This document shows, piece after piece, positions 1 through 38,700 of a DNA stretch of 64,000 bases (the first letter of the stretch is position 1; every line of letters starts with the position of its first letter). Under the pieces are notes generated by a model. The model searched no databases, was not told the origin of the DNA, and saw only the letters and a program-made list of their open reading frames with translations. A program made the position numbers and the translations under genes. Source of the DNA: Lepturacanthus savala. Lineage: Eukaryota > Chordata > Actinopteri > Scombriformes > Trichiuridae. The DNA lies in the NCBI GenBank assembly GCA_030544235.1, contig CM060478.1, positions 18,767,727 to 18,831,726 on the forward strand, read 5' to 3'.

Positions 1-143
1 TTACACCCTTAACCAAATATTGTAAGAAATCACATGTGCAAGCACATTAAACATTATTAACCTACAATGCGGGGGTTTATATAATATAATAGTTATATTG
101 TCAACAATACAACAGAGCTATTCTAAGGGTTCATGCGCTACCT

Positions 144-241
144 TTGTGTGTGTGTGTGTGTGTATGTGTGTGTGTGTTTGGGTGCATGTGTGCACACATT
201 CACTTAATGCTCATGTGTGCATGTGTGTGTGTGTGTGTGTT
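144..241. repeat. Interrupted (GT)n microsatellite
   Basis: Two GT arrays (about 144-178 and 219-241) are separated by GT/CA-rich sequence. A 14-bp unit with GTTAGTGTGTATCT is repeated twice directly after them. Confidence 0.9.
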
Positions 242-3200
242 AGTGTGTATCTGTTAGTGTGTATCTGTGTGTGACTCCATGTGTGTGATTCATTCCAGGG
301 CAGTTTTAGTCCTTATAAAATATTCATTTTGGTTGTGCAGGGCCCTGTAATTGCCATCTCTCACCCTGAATTATTTATACCTCGCACAGACTGACAAAGC
401 TTTGCCATACGGCCCCAGATGAATCAGAAAGCAGCCATCTCTGCTGCCAACAGTACTGGGCTTTCACACAAATATGGCAGCCACGTCTCTCTGCCTGGCC
501 TCTCTTAATTTGACATTTTCTTTTTCCCCCTGCCTTTGTCCTAGGTGCACAGAAAGGTTACCTGTTAGCTTTAAGCACCGACCCGCTCGCTGTCTTTCTG
601 CCTCTATACCCCCCACCCACCCCCTCCACGCCTACATGACAGTCCACAGTGGGTGTTTTTTTTTCCTTCTTCTTCTTCTGAGAATGCGTTAATGTGGCGG
701 TGATGTCAGAGTGGCTGCCTCATGTTTTATGATGACTGACCAGTCCTGACAGCCACTTTAGATGTATGTATTATACATTAGTAATAATATGATGTAGAAA
801 ATACACTCGCGTGCATCTGAGCATGCATGGACAGACAGCAAAACCACTGACTCACAGACCTATATGTTGCGCACATACACACACACATGCACGCGCATGC
901 AAATAAGCCCCCGTCGTCCCCCTGGATCCAGCATGGCTGTCGGTAAACGGTCAAAAGCCCCCCTGCTGGTCTTCCCTGTACAGCTGCGTTCCTCTGCGTC
1001 TCGCCTGGGTCTGATCACTCCAAGGTGCCACAGGAGAGACGGCGGTGTATGGCTCTCATTGTAAAGCGGCTCTGGGGCCTTCCAGGACCCCCACGTCCAA
1101 CACCCTAAATACTACTATTCACCAAGGCCAGTTACTCCAACATATGCTTATCTTCCATCTCACTAGTGCAGGGAGGTGCTGACTGGTATTTCCTCAAGGC
1201 CCCGAGCTCCGATGCTGACCAGTAATCAAAGCACCATATTTCCCCTCCTGCACAAAAATAACCTGGAGATACATCTCAGCCGTCCAGCTGGCGAACAGAA
1301 TAAATATTCCTGAGAACTGTAATGTTGATGTACGTGATTATTTTTGTAATGTCAGCAACCTCCTGACCGTACAACATTGAGACAGTCCGAGTCGTGATCA
1401 GTAATCATCGGCAACTGCCCATTGGTTCCAAACCCCAATAGTTTGAAACTGCCTCATTGGGCCAAAAGCCGCTTTAGTCTGCCAGCCTGTTGTCCTGAAA
1501 ACAAATGCGCATTTGCCGCGAGCGCCAATGATAGTGGTGTGGTTATGGTCTGGTTAGGTTTAGGCACAGAACTAACTTTGTTAGCATTATGGGAAAGATA
1601 ATGGTCTGAGTTAAAAATAATCAGAAGATTAAGATATTAAGGGCAAAAAAGAGAGTATTTTTAGAGCAACAGACCTTCAGAACAGTGGGCTTTTGTTGTT
1701 TGGAATCACATGCCGTTGGACTAATGGGTTCTCTGTCTAATGGGAAGTTTCTCAAACTATTGGAGTTTCAGAATAATGAGCTTTTCAGACCACCTAATCC
1801 TCATCATGTTTTTTTTTTTTTTTTTTTTTACACTGCCAGTGATGATTTAGTAATATTTATGAGCTCCAGTTCGGATGTAGATGACGTTGGCTCTATAGCG
1901 GCAACCAGTGTGTGATTCATTTTTACAACGGGGTGCTGCAGAAGACAAAACAATGCAGAATTATTTATGTTTTGTGTCTTATTATATTGTGTTCAAAGTA
2001 CTGGTAGAGAAAAAGCCATGTTTGGAGTAAAACAAAGAACAGCATGCAACAGTACACAGCCTCAGCAGTATCTTGATGTGAAGCGATGGTGGAGGCAGAG
2101 CGAGAGAGCTTGGGGCTAAACATGCAGTATGTGGCGGGCTGGAGCTAAAAGCTGCATAAAGCACACAGCCTTAGTCCACTGTTAGCAAGTGATGGATAGT
2201 TAGCAGGAGAGCCGAGTCTCCGTCTAATCTGTTACAGTAAACCTGTGCCAAAGCCTGAAGGGAATCAGCGGAGGCTAGCTAGGAGTGAGTTTGACGTGCA
2301 ACCATTTGTGAAGACGAGCGATTCTCTTAAGTAAGAAACTAACAGTGTCCAGAGAGAGTGAGAGCGAGGGAGAGAGAGCGAGCGAGACAGGTCGGCGAGG
2401 AGAATGAGTAAGAGCACGGGAGAGGAAGAAGGAGGAAGAGATACCATAATGAGTCCTGTAGCCATGGAGTAAATGAAGAGGGATTGACAGAGTGAGGGAT
2501 CCTCAAGTGAAATAATGTCAATGCCACTCTACCCATTAGAGAAAGGGGGATGGTGGAGGAGAGGGTAAAGAGGGATGAATGGAGGGACACAGCTACATCT
2601 TAGGGTGCAGAGGTAGCACATACATTATTTGTGACACCCCCACGATACACACACATATACCACTAACCAAAATATGAAATATAAAGCAACAAAACAAACC
2701 GGTAGCTGAAAAAATAAAGAAACACAAACAAAACACAAAAAAATGGCCTTGGAAATATCCAATAAATTCTGTGAGGCATGTAGTTGGGATATTTGATGTT
2801 GAACAATAATAATCACAGCGACATCTGCCTTGCTGCTCTCGGAGGAGATGGGCAGAGCCCGTGAGTGGAAAGGGTTAATCTCCCAAACCCAATAAGGTTG
2901 GATAGTGAGGCACTTGTTCCCCGATAAAGAAGTGATAGGATCTGTGGGTCTGGTCCCTCGGCGCTTGTACAGGGGTAGAGCAAATATTGTTAATGTGCTG
3001 TGGTTTACTTCGGCTAAGGCGAGAAAAACAGCTCTGCTTGACGAGAGCAGACAGCGGCGAACCAGAATACGACAGAAATGGCCATGCAGCTCGCCTCGGC
3101 CTCCCAGGGATTTAACAGGCATATATATCAAGCCCACTCAGTTGCATAAATAAGTGTTCGGGAAGATTAAGATCTATAAGTGTCTCTATTTCTCGTTTTA

Positions 3201-6200
3201 CCTGCTCCGCCTTGTCACAACAGGGATCTGAATGCAGTTCAGTGGAGTGCCTAATAACTGGAGCAGTAGGTAGGGAAGGCAGGAGGCTTGACATTAAGAC
3301 CCTGGCGTTTTGGAAATCCGATACGCTATTGACCCGTGTACTACTATCTCAGCGTAGAGATCTGGTGTCAGCAGATTGTAGTCTGGTGTTGGGAGCCGTT
3401 TCTTACAGGGCTCCTGTAACAGGGGCCCATTGAGTCTGGGAGGCAGCTGGGGCCTGATGGGCTGGAGCTAGGTGGTGATCGATACTCACCACCCCGCAAC
3501 GGATGACCTCACTGTCATGGCTGCCGGCTGTGGACACTGCATGCTAGTCATTAGTGCCGGGGCACCAATCAGGAGCTTAGAGTTGTCAATACCTGACTCT
3601 TACAGATACTATGGCCATCTGTCAGTGTATTGTGTAACGGCCTAAACAGATACAGGGAAAGCTCTTTTCTACAATAAGGACAAGGTGTACCCCATTAGAA
3701 CGAGAAAAAAAATAATAATTTGTCCAGTATGTCATTTAAGAGACCTGTGAGTGAAAATGATTTTAAATAGCTCTGAGTGAACTTTGTAATTTTTTACAAG
3801 TCATGAAATATAATAAAAATCTGAAAATGAAAGGTTAAACAGATGAATGAAATCGACAGTTACAGCTCGCCTTCTTAATAATACAACATTATCCTGATTT
3901 GCCCTCTTCGCTCGAATCAAAGGGATGGACATTTTATGAATGAATGACATCAACCCGGCAATTAAGTTTGCCATTTAAATGAGAGAAGGCCTTCCTCACC
4001 TCGCCTGTTTGTTTTTATCCCTCTCTCTTCTTCTCTCTTTTTTTCCCTCTATTCCCCCCTCTGTTTGATGATGGTAGAGGGTGAGCTAGAATTAGGGCGA
4101 TGGGTCTTCCTTTGAGTGTCAGCCTAAAATGATCAGAGTAAAGATAAGAGGGTCTAGCAGCCCTCAAATCAGTCAAAGTGCCAAAGTCGGCCTTTTTCTC
4201 CTCAATTACCGGGTCTGTGAAGCCAGGGAGTGGAAGGCGCAGAGCCTGCTGCATTACTAAAGAGACAATCTATTTCCCCTTTGACCAGAGGGAGAGAAAT
4301 CATTATGGCATGATTAGTAGCTTCGGCAGTGGGCGAGCATGGAGGTACTACAGGAGAATCGTATTAATTGCCTTAGACCGAGGCATGAGTGGGATTGTTT
4401 TAACGTTGATTTGTTGGACCTGTATGACTGGCTGTCAGAGATAAAAGTTGATGTCAGGTCTTAGTTATACTGGCAGACTTCGGGCATGCAAGACGGAGAG
4501 CGTTGATGTCAAAATGAGCTTCCGCGGCTGCCCTGGAAGTCTTTCTCTATACGTCTGTCGATGTCTTCCTCTTTGTCTGTCTTCACACTTCATAGTTTTC
4601 CTTTACGCCTCCCGCTCCCCCTCCTCCTCCTCCACCCCCCCACTCCCTCAGATGGACTACACCCCACCCCTTCCTGCACTCCCTTTCTCTCTCTCTCCTC
4701 CAACTGATAGCTGCCTTGGCCGATTATTTCATCCAGTGCGGTCCACTGAGAGCCTCCTCTCCCGGCTTTGGAAGAGCTTTAATTAGCCATGTTAATATCC
4801 CCTTCATTGGCCTTAATATCACTCAACACCTTACTCCATCTCGGCGGCCACCAGGGTCCCCCTGTCCTGTCAGAACAGCTGATTATTGAGAAGGATAGCT
4901 TTAATCAAACCTAATTGCAGTTCATTCTTTCTCTCTATCCCCCTTTGCCCTCCATTGCCAACATCTAATGGCAACGACGACTTGATATCCCATTAAAAAA
5001 CAATTAAACAACCTCCTTTTGTCTCCGTGCGTGCCAAAACACCAGCACAAACTTCTGTAGATATTTAAGAAGTAAAAGAGAGGGAGAGGGGCCTTGTCTT
5101 AATTGCTCTCCTTTTCACCAAGGACCAATTTGCACCGTGCTCATGGAGAATCTTAACCAACTCAAATGTAATGGATGCTATAGCATTGCCACTGTTGTGG
5201 ACTATGAAAATTAAGCTTATCTTTTTAGCGGAGAAAATGTGCTTAATTGCCTTCATAACAGTAAACATAAAGGAGCTACTTTATGATAGTGTGGGCTCAA
5301 TTTATTTGTGTTTATTGTTTCTTAACTTTTAGTTTCACTGCAGTAGAAACATCATGTAAAAGCATTAAAGTGTCCAAAAAAAAGAGAGAGAGAGATGAGA
5401 ACTAACTGAAAGTAATGTGCTTCTTTTATGAAGTCAGTGCATTGCCTGGCAAATGTATTCTATCTCTTCCTCTGACATAAATTGTCATAAATGATACATG
5501 TACTTGTACATTCTTACACACACACACACACACACGTGTAGATGTGCACGTCTCACGCACACAAACACACACACTGGCCTTACCCAATCTGTATGAGAGG
5601 CGACAGACAAATAAAAGTCGTATTTCAGGTCTGCTTTCCGCAGATGTCTGCTGCTCTACATTATGACTCTTTGGGGAAATAAAAACAGGGTCAGGGAATT
5701 AGAGTACATAATGGTCATTTGGATGATAAGCCAACAGATGCAACCCGAAAAACACAGTGAACACAATCAAGCGAAATGCACTAATGACAAGTCAGGTTTT
5801 TTATGGCCTCACCACACACCGACAGGCAATCAGCATTCTGGCATGGGTTAAAACGCCTTTTATTGATGTTCAAGCCAAAGCTCCTTGGATGTGGAGTGAA
5901 AATATTTTCTCACCTCTCCTCTCCCTCCTGGGCTCTCGGTTTGATGCACAAGGTATAGGAGTCTATCGAAGAACGCTTCTAAATGACCAGCGCATGTGTT
6001 AATGTGACCAGGGTTAGAAGGGTCATTTCAGACTCTGATTTATGGCCTGGCCAGGATCCCACTGGGCGATACGCAAAGTCTTAAGTGTTGTGAAAGCGTC
6101 CTGACAGGCCACACAAGCCACTGTATTTAGCTGAATGAAATCGCCATGCAATCTATGGTGCAATCTATGGTAATCCAATGAGCCGCTGTGATTCTGCGAG

Positions 6201-6680
6201 CCAAGTTAGAGTTACAATGAAAACCCACAGTATTGCATATAGTCATGCTAGCGCAATGTGATGAAAAATAAATATCACGGCGCAGTATTTATAATGAATC
6301 GGAGGAAAAGCAAAGGCACAATCAGTCATGATTCTGTGGGGAGAATTTGCAAAAAACAACAAGTCAATTTCATTGTTTATCCTGCGTGGTTGTGTAAGAT
6401 TTTACACAATAGGCGAACATCTGAGACGATTTTTCTTATTGGCCTTGTTGTTAATCTTCCCCTCTTTAACTATTTTGTGTCTTGCGAGGCCACATCTGAA
6501 ATACAGCTTGCGATACGAGGCTTTATCGATAAATTCTGCGAGACCCATGAGAAAGCAGCAGAGGAAGGCAGCTTACAAACTAACCAAGCCCAGATCTCAC
6601 TCAGACGTGACATTTGTTCAGAGACGATTAGCCAGGTTGTAATTTGTGGCATAATTGCCTCACCCACCCACAAGTGAATG

Positions 6681-6705
6681 GGTGTGTGTGTGTGTGTGTG
6701 TGTGT
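6681..6705. repeat. (GT)n microsatellite
   Basis: A pure GT array of about 24 bp, followed by shorter imperfect GT stretches to about 6735. Confidence 0.95.
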
Positions 6706-7200
6706 ATGTGTTATGCGTGTGTCTGTGTGTGTGTGGCATACGGTGGTCCCAGGAGTGTCCGCCTAATTGCCTGACAGGACTATAAGTTTTGTGGCGCGCT
6801 CTCACCTTGTTAGGTCCTTTATCCCTGATGCTCTTCAAACAAGACCTGGTCACAGGTGGGCCTCATTTGCTTCCCTATTGAACAGGAGAACTTTAATTGC
6901 ACAGGGGGTGTCCTGGGATTAAAGAGGTGGGTGGAATATCAAGTGACTTCCTGTATGTTAGTGGCAGATGGGTGTTGGGAAAGACCCATGAACTCAGGTG
7001 AGGGGATGAGATGACAAAGAGACTGATAGTCTTGATTTTTGAGGGAATAATAAATGCCGCATCTTTGTGCGTGTCATGCTTGTTTCTGACCGAATGAGTG
7101 GGAATTCTCGTTTTAATGTTTGTTTTGATTTATCGATTTATCAAAAAAAAAACACGTATAACTCATAGTTTCTGCTTTTTTGTTTTGTGCTCTCTTGCAG

Positions 7201-34184
<26,984 letters not shown>

Positions 34185-35770
34185 ATGCACTTTCGTCATC
34201 TCAAGCACCAGTCTACACACTACCACTTTCACGGGACACCCCCCCCCACACCACACACACACCCCCTGCACACAGCGAAATGCTGGTGTGATGTATAGTC
34301 AACCGCTTGTTCTGTTTTTAAAGATGAAGAAAAAAAATTAAAAGAAAAGATTTTTTTTTCTTTTAAAAGACTTTCGCAAACCTGCAGAAAAAAAAGGATT
34401 TCACAAGGAACGATATTTTTTTCTCCGTGGGATTTTTTTTTGTTCGTTTGTTAATTCCCCCCCCCCTTCCCCAACACACACACATTTTATCACCCTTGAA
34501 GAGGACACGGGATGATGAAGGGTTTATTTTGTATACCTGTCGGGGTTGTGCTTTGGCCTTGGAAACGTCCAATCAACCACACATTCAATACTGGAAGGGA
34601 CTCTGTGGACTCACCATCTGGTTGTAAAGTAAAAACACTGATGTACAGTACATTTGCCAATGAACTTATTTGCCTCAGAAATTGTTTTTTCTGTTTAAAC
34701 TCTCTTTTAATAGATTCACAACAGTTGTGTGTCTTTATAATGTGACTTTTTTGTATTTTTATGTGTGAGAAAAATACACAGGGGCCAAGACAGTTTGAAT
34801 TTCAACTGGAAAATATATGAGATATATAATGTAGAAAAATTGATCATAAAAGTACAACAAATACGAGTAAAAGGGGCGGGGCTGGGTGGGTAAGGTTGTA
34901 TCATGTTTCATTCCTGCATTTTAACTTAAATTTTGTAATTTATTGTAGCTAGAAATCATCTTCAAAAGTAAAAACAAAACAAAAAAAATCCTCTTTGATT
35001 CAACAAGCACACTGACGTGTACAAAACACTGCTCTGTTGATGAATATGATGTACTTCCATGTCTAGAGCTTCCTTTTAAGCAAGTGTGTTTTGCCATGTT
35101 TTTCAACTTTTTTGCTAGCACTGTATATTAATGCATTCCTAGGCTACTGTGAAGTCTGTTTCTTGTTGATGAGGAGCAGTCTCCCCCTTCTAGCTCCAAC
35201 TCCCTTATGTGTTTTATATGTGGTTAAAAATTGTAGACTATTGTGATATTGCCAAACTTGTGCTAAATATTTATACATCTGTCTTTTTCATGTTCTTTTA
35301 GATCAACAAAAAACATTTAAAAAAACAAAATTAAAATCCATCGAGAATGTAGGCGTATAGTAGTTCATTGTCATATTTCTGTTCAAACACACACTTGCGC
35401 TCACTGAGGGAAATTTTGTAACATATCAACTATAAATAATGTATTTATCTCTGAAATTTTGTATATTGCTTTTCATTATGTATGTATTAATCGTCATGCC
35501 CTTAATATAGTGATGCAGCACAGATAATTCAGCCAAGAACTGTTGCCTTCATTTGTTTTCTTTTTGTATTTGATGAAATGCAATGTGCATATATTTCATG
35601 TGTATCCTCAAAAATTTGTGTTACTCCGTCAAGACTCTCTGTCCATTTTTTTAAAGGGGAAGTCAAACTTCATTGTTTATTTTTATATTGATTTTAAATT
35701 ATCTATACAGACCATTTTGGAGAAAACTTTGTTGGTTGTATTGTCAAATAAATTGTTTGTGACCCATATG
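34185..35770 (+). other. ebf3: ebf3 3' untranslated region (approximate end)
   Basis: This AT-rich stretch without coding signal follows the stop codon. It contains a poly-C/CA tract near 34,230-34,265, A- and T-runs, several AU-rich ATTTA-type pentamers around 35,265-35,450, and a canonical AATAAA followed by a GT-rich stretch. The end point is inferred from that signal. ATTAAA variants near 34,336 and 35,328 could give shorter transcripts. Confidence 0.7.
35747..35752 (+). terminator. ebf3: ebf3 poly(A) signal AATAAA
   Basis: A canonical AATAAA lies about 1.56 kb after the stop codon and is followed at once by TTGTTTGTG, a GT-rich downstream element. Cleavage would be expected at about 35,765-35,775. 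It is the clearest such hexamer I saw after the stop. Confidence 0.65.
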
Positions 35771-38700
35771 ATAGTTGTTAAGATCCAATAGAGACTAATG
35801 TGCATGAGGGACAACCTTGGAGATAAAAAAAACACTCCATTTGTGGTTGTATTTTTTTCTGTTTTGTAGAATGTATAGAAGTCATTTTTACTCACCACTT
35901 ATGACTCTGCCACATAGCTTACATGTGTTTACAGGGAAGAAAATTTAAAAATGTCAACATTTGGAATGGAAACAGAAATGAATAAGTGATGTTTTATTAA
36001 AATTTTCAGTAAAAACACAATAGCTCCTCAACTGTGGACTTCTTCAGTTTTAAGTACAGTTTGGCTGGCAGACAAACTGACAATCGGAAGAAAGAAAAGG
36101 AAAAAAAAAAAAAAAAAGACAGTCGAAACCTCTGAGGACAAACCCGTGATACACGTTTGTAAGTTGTAGTGTATAGACTGCCATAGAGATAATTGTTTGA
36201 AACCTGTGGAAAAGTGTAACATCCATAAAAAAGATGAAAACTGCTCTTTACTCATATTTTTTCAGCAAAGCACTCTGACATTGTGACATATTCCTCACTG
36301 GTCTTTGTATCAGCATATCCTGCATCTGTGGTGCTTCAAAGGTTCATTGTAGTCATTCATAAACAGTGCAAGCTTTTTATTCAAAGCACCCCAAATGGGG
36401 CTCATTCAAATCCCTCATTTCATTGCATTAAGCCACCTAGTTAATAAAGAATCAATACATTGAAAGAGCAAGGTTATCCTTTGTCTATAAGGGCTGGTAT
36501 CGTTTTGAACCTCTTATAGTTTGAGAGCTGAAAGGGGGGCCACTGTGAAATCTATACTCATCAAGTGGGTCAAACAGAAGGATAGAAGTGTTTGAGGGAA
36601 GAATGGCGGTTCTCCTTAAAAACAACTGAGCATCTTATCTGGCACCCTGAGTGGTCGCCGAGAGCAGGTCACAAAATGTCAATTTCTCATCAAGGCAACA
36701 TTGTCCGAGGCCACCTCTCCCTTTAATGCACAATTAAACGCGCCGCAACCTGAGTGGCAATCAGCATATCGCGGCTTATTATGTCAGGCCCGGGCGTCCG
36801 CGGGCCCTCGCAGCGCGGGAAGATAGCCCGGGAGCTTGCTGATAGTGCTAAGGACAGATCACGCTCAAAAGAGCGATTTAATTTTCAGCCGCGATCGCCC
36901 CCGTGCCCCGAATCGTTTCCCCCGATGATCTGACGTGTCTGACAACAATAGCCACGCATCTGCTTCCTGACATCGCGTTATCTGTTTTCGTGGGATACAC
37001 AAGGCACGAGTCGGGTTCCGTCGCCTTGCTTTGCTGTTGTCTCTTTGTTATTCAATGACAAAAATCTTGCTTAAACAGGGACACGCGCAATCTGTGTATT
37101 TATTTAGTCTTAACTGCTCTTTAGATTAAACAAAGGAAACTGCCAGAAACAACAGCCAACTGAGCTAGAAAAAAAAAGAGGAAAAGAAAAAGACAGAAAG
37201 AAAAAGTTTTGAGGGTGAAAGTACAATCGAAAAAATGACAAGTTTGCACAGTTGTTGCCAATTTTATGCGCTCTGAAGCCTGGCAGGCAGGCTGGAGGTA
37301 CAGTATATTGTCTCAGCAGGTTTCTCTGTACCCGACGACCAGCCACTCGCTCTGCCACACCACTCAATCATCGTGAGAGCCTCTTTATTGGAGAACTCTA
37401 ATGGCCACCCTCCACCATGATCTTAATGTGTGCATTAAATATTTATAAATCCTGGGTCAATAATGCCCCATAACCAGAGCCTGACAGACCCCCACCATAC
37501 CATGTGGCTGCCTCCCTCTCAAACACAGGCAAAGGTCACGGGGTCACGCAATCAAAAGAGAGCGAGGCTCGCCACATCCATATGTTGCCACTCTTATCAA
37601 GACTTTCCTCAGTACTGGTTATCTGTCAAAGGAAAGAAATATTGAAAGCAATATCGATCTTAACTAGCCTCGTGTTGCCGAGGGCCGCGCTTCAAACATC
37701 TGCTCGTGGATTGTTATATTTAAAAAAAAAAATCCTCTCAATAATATAAGACTGAGTGGTAATATCGAGCATCTCTGTCTGATGCCTGAGCATGACTAAT
37801 AACCTGTTATTAAAAAGCATCACCAGAGATTTTTATGCGTTTGAGTTTGATATGCATTTGAGTTTGATATGTGTAATAAACATTTCTTCATTAGTGCTGG
37901 GTTAATTGTGCAGCCTCACATCTCAGTGGGTTGCTTCTTTTTTTATTTAGTTTTTTTTTCCCTTTTTTTTTTTTTTTTTAATGCGACTAGATCCAGGCTG
38001 CGCTCCTGTGCTGTACAGGTGAAAGATTGTGCTCCGGTGATAGCGCACACAAAAGAGCGGCCGGACAATGAACCAGTCAATGGAGAGCTCCAGTTGAAAG
38101 AGCCACAATGGCCGTGCATGCTGGGAATTGGGCTGGATGATATAAAGGAATGAAACCTTCATTGAGGCCATGGAGGACACGCATTCAGAAAAGAGGTTTT
38201 GTTTGCTCTTTATCAATCTGCCGTTTCCCATGAGAAAAAACAATTCAAACTGACCTTAAAAAGAGAATATTACCTTACGCATCCACTCCCTATGTAACTC
38301 TTATACATTCACTTTTAATGGATGTTGATGTGGCAATACCTTTGTGCCAATCTGTGTACAGTATCAAGACAGGGCAGCCCATAAAACTAAAAGGTGGACA
38401 ATAGTTTATCGTCTGTACTCCATGGGCAGTGCTGAGAAGTACTTTTTAAGGATTTGCTCTTGGACAGGAAGGATTTGTGTAACCGCTGAGTGATGTGTTT
38501 TGTGTGGGGAATGAAGCGGTCTGCAACACCCGTGAAGTTGGGAGTTTATACACGAGTGGGATACTGTTGCTGTGACTCATAAAAACTGCACAAGTGAAGA
38601 TCATAACTGTGAGACGACAATGAATCAAAACAAGGGAATCTAACCTTTTTTTCTTTTTGAAATAAAAAGAAAGAAAAGGAATTCCACATTTTCTATCAAA

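Larger units (their letters stand above)
1..7200 (+). other. ebf3: ebf3 intron, 5' part beyond the window
   Basis: No coding exon is recognisable on either strand; in particular the COE zinc-knuckle exon is absent, so this is one long intron. It holds (GT)n tracts near 144-241 and 6681-6705, a T-run at 1809-1829, a CA tract near 5516-5535 and a 12-bp perfect tandem duplication at 6148-6171. Long unique stretches rich in TAATTA-like homeodomain cores (for example 4720-4920 and 6470-6660) resemble conserved enhancers. Confidence 0.75.

Noticed and set aside
2625..3137. 170-codon open frame on the - strand
   Set aside because: Intronic, with no recognised domain and no supporting splice sites. 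The hydrophobic C-terminal part is translated from A-rich sequence.
1..7200. Search for the upstream ebf3 exons (zinc knuckle and N-terminal domain)
   Set aside because: No segment matching the Cys-rich knuckle or preceding exons is present on the + strand. They must lie upstream of the window.
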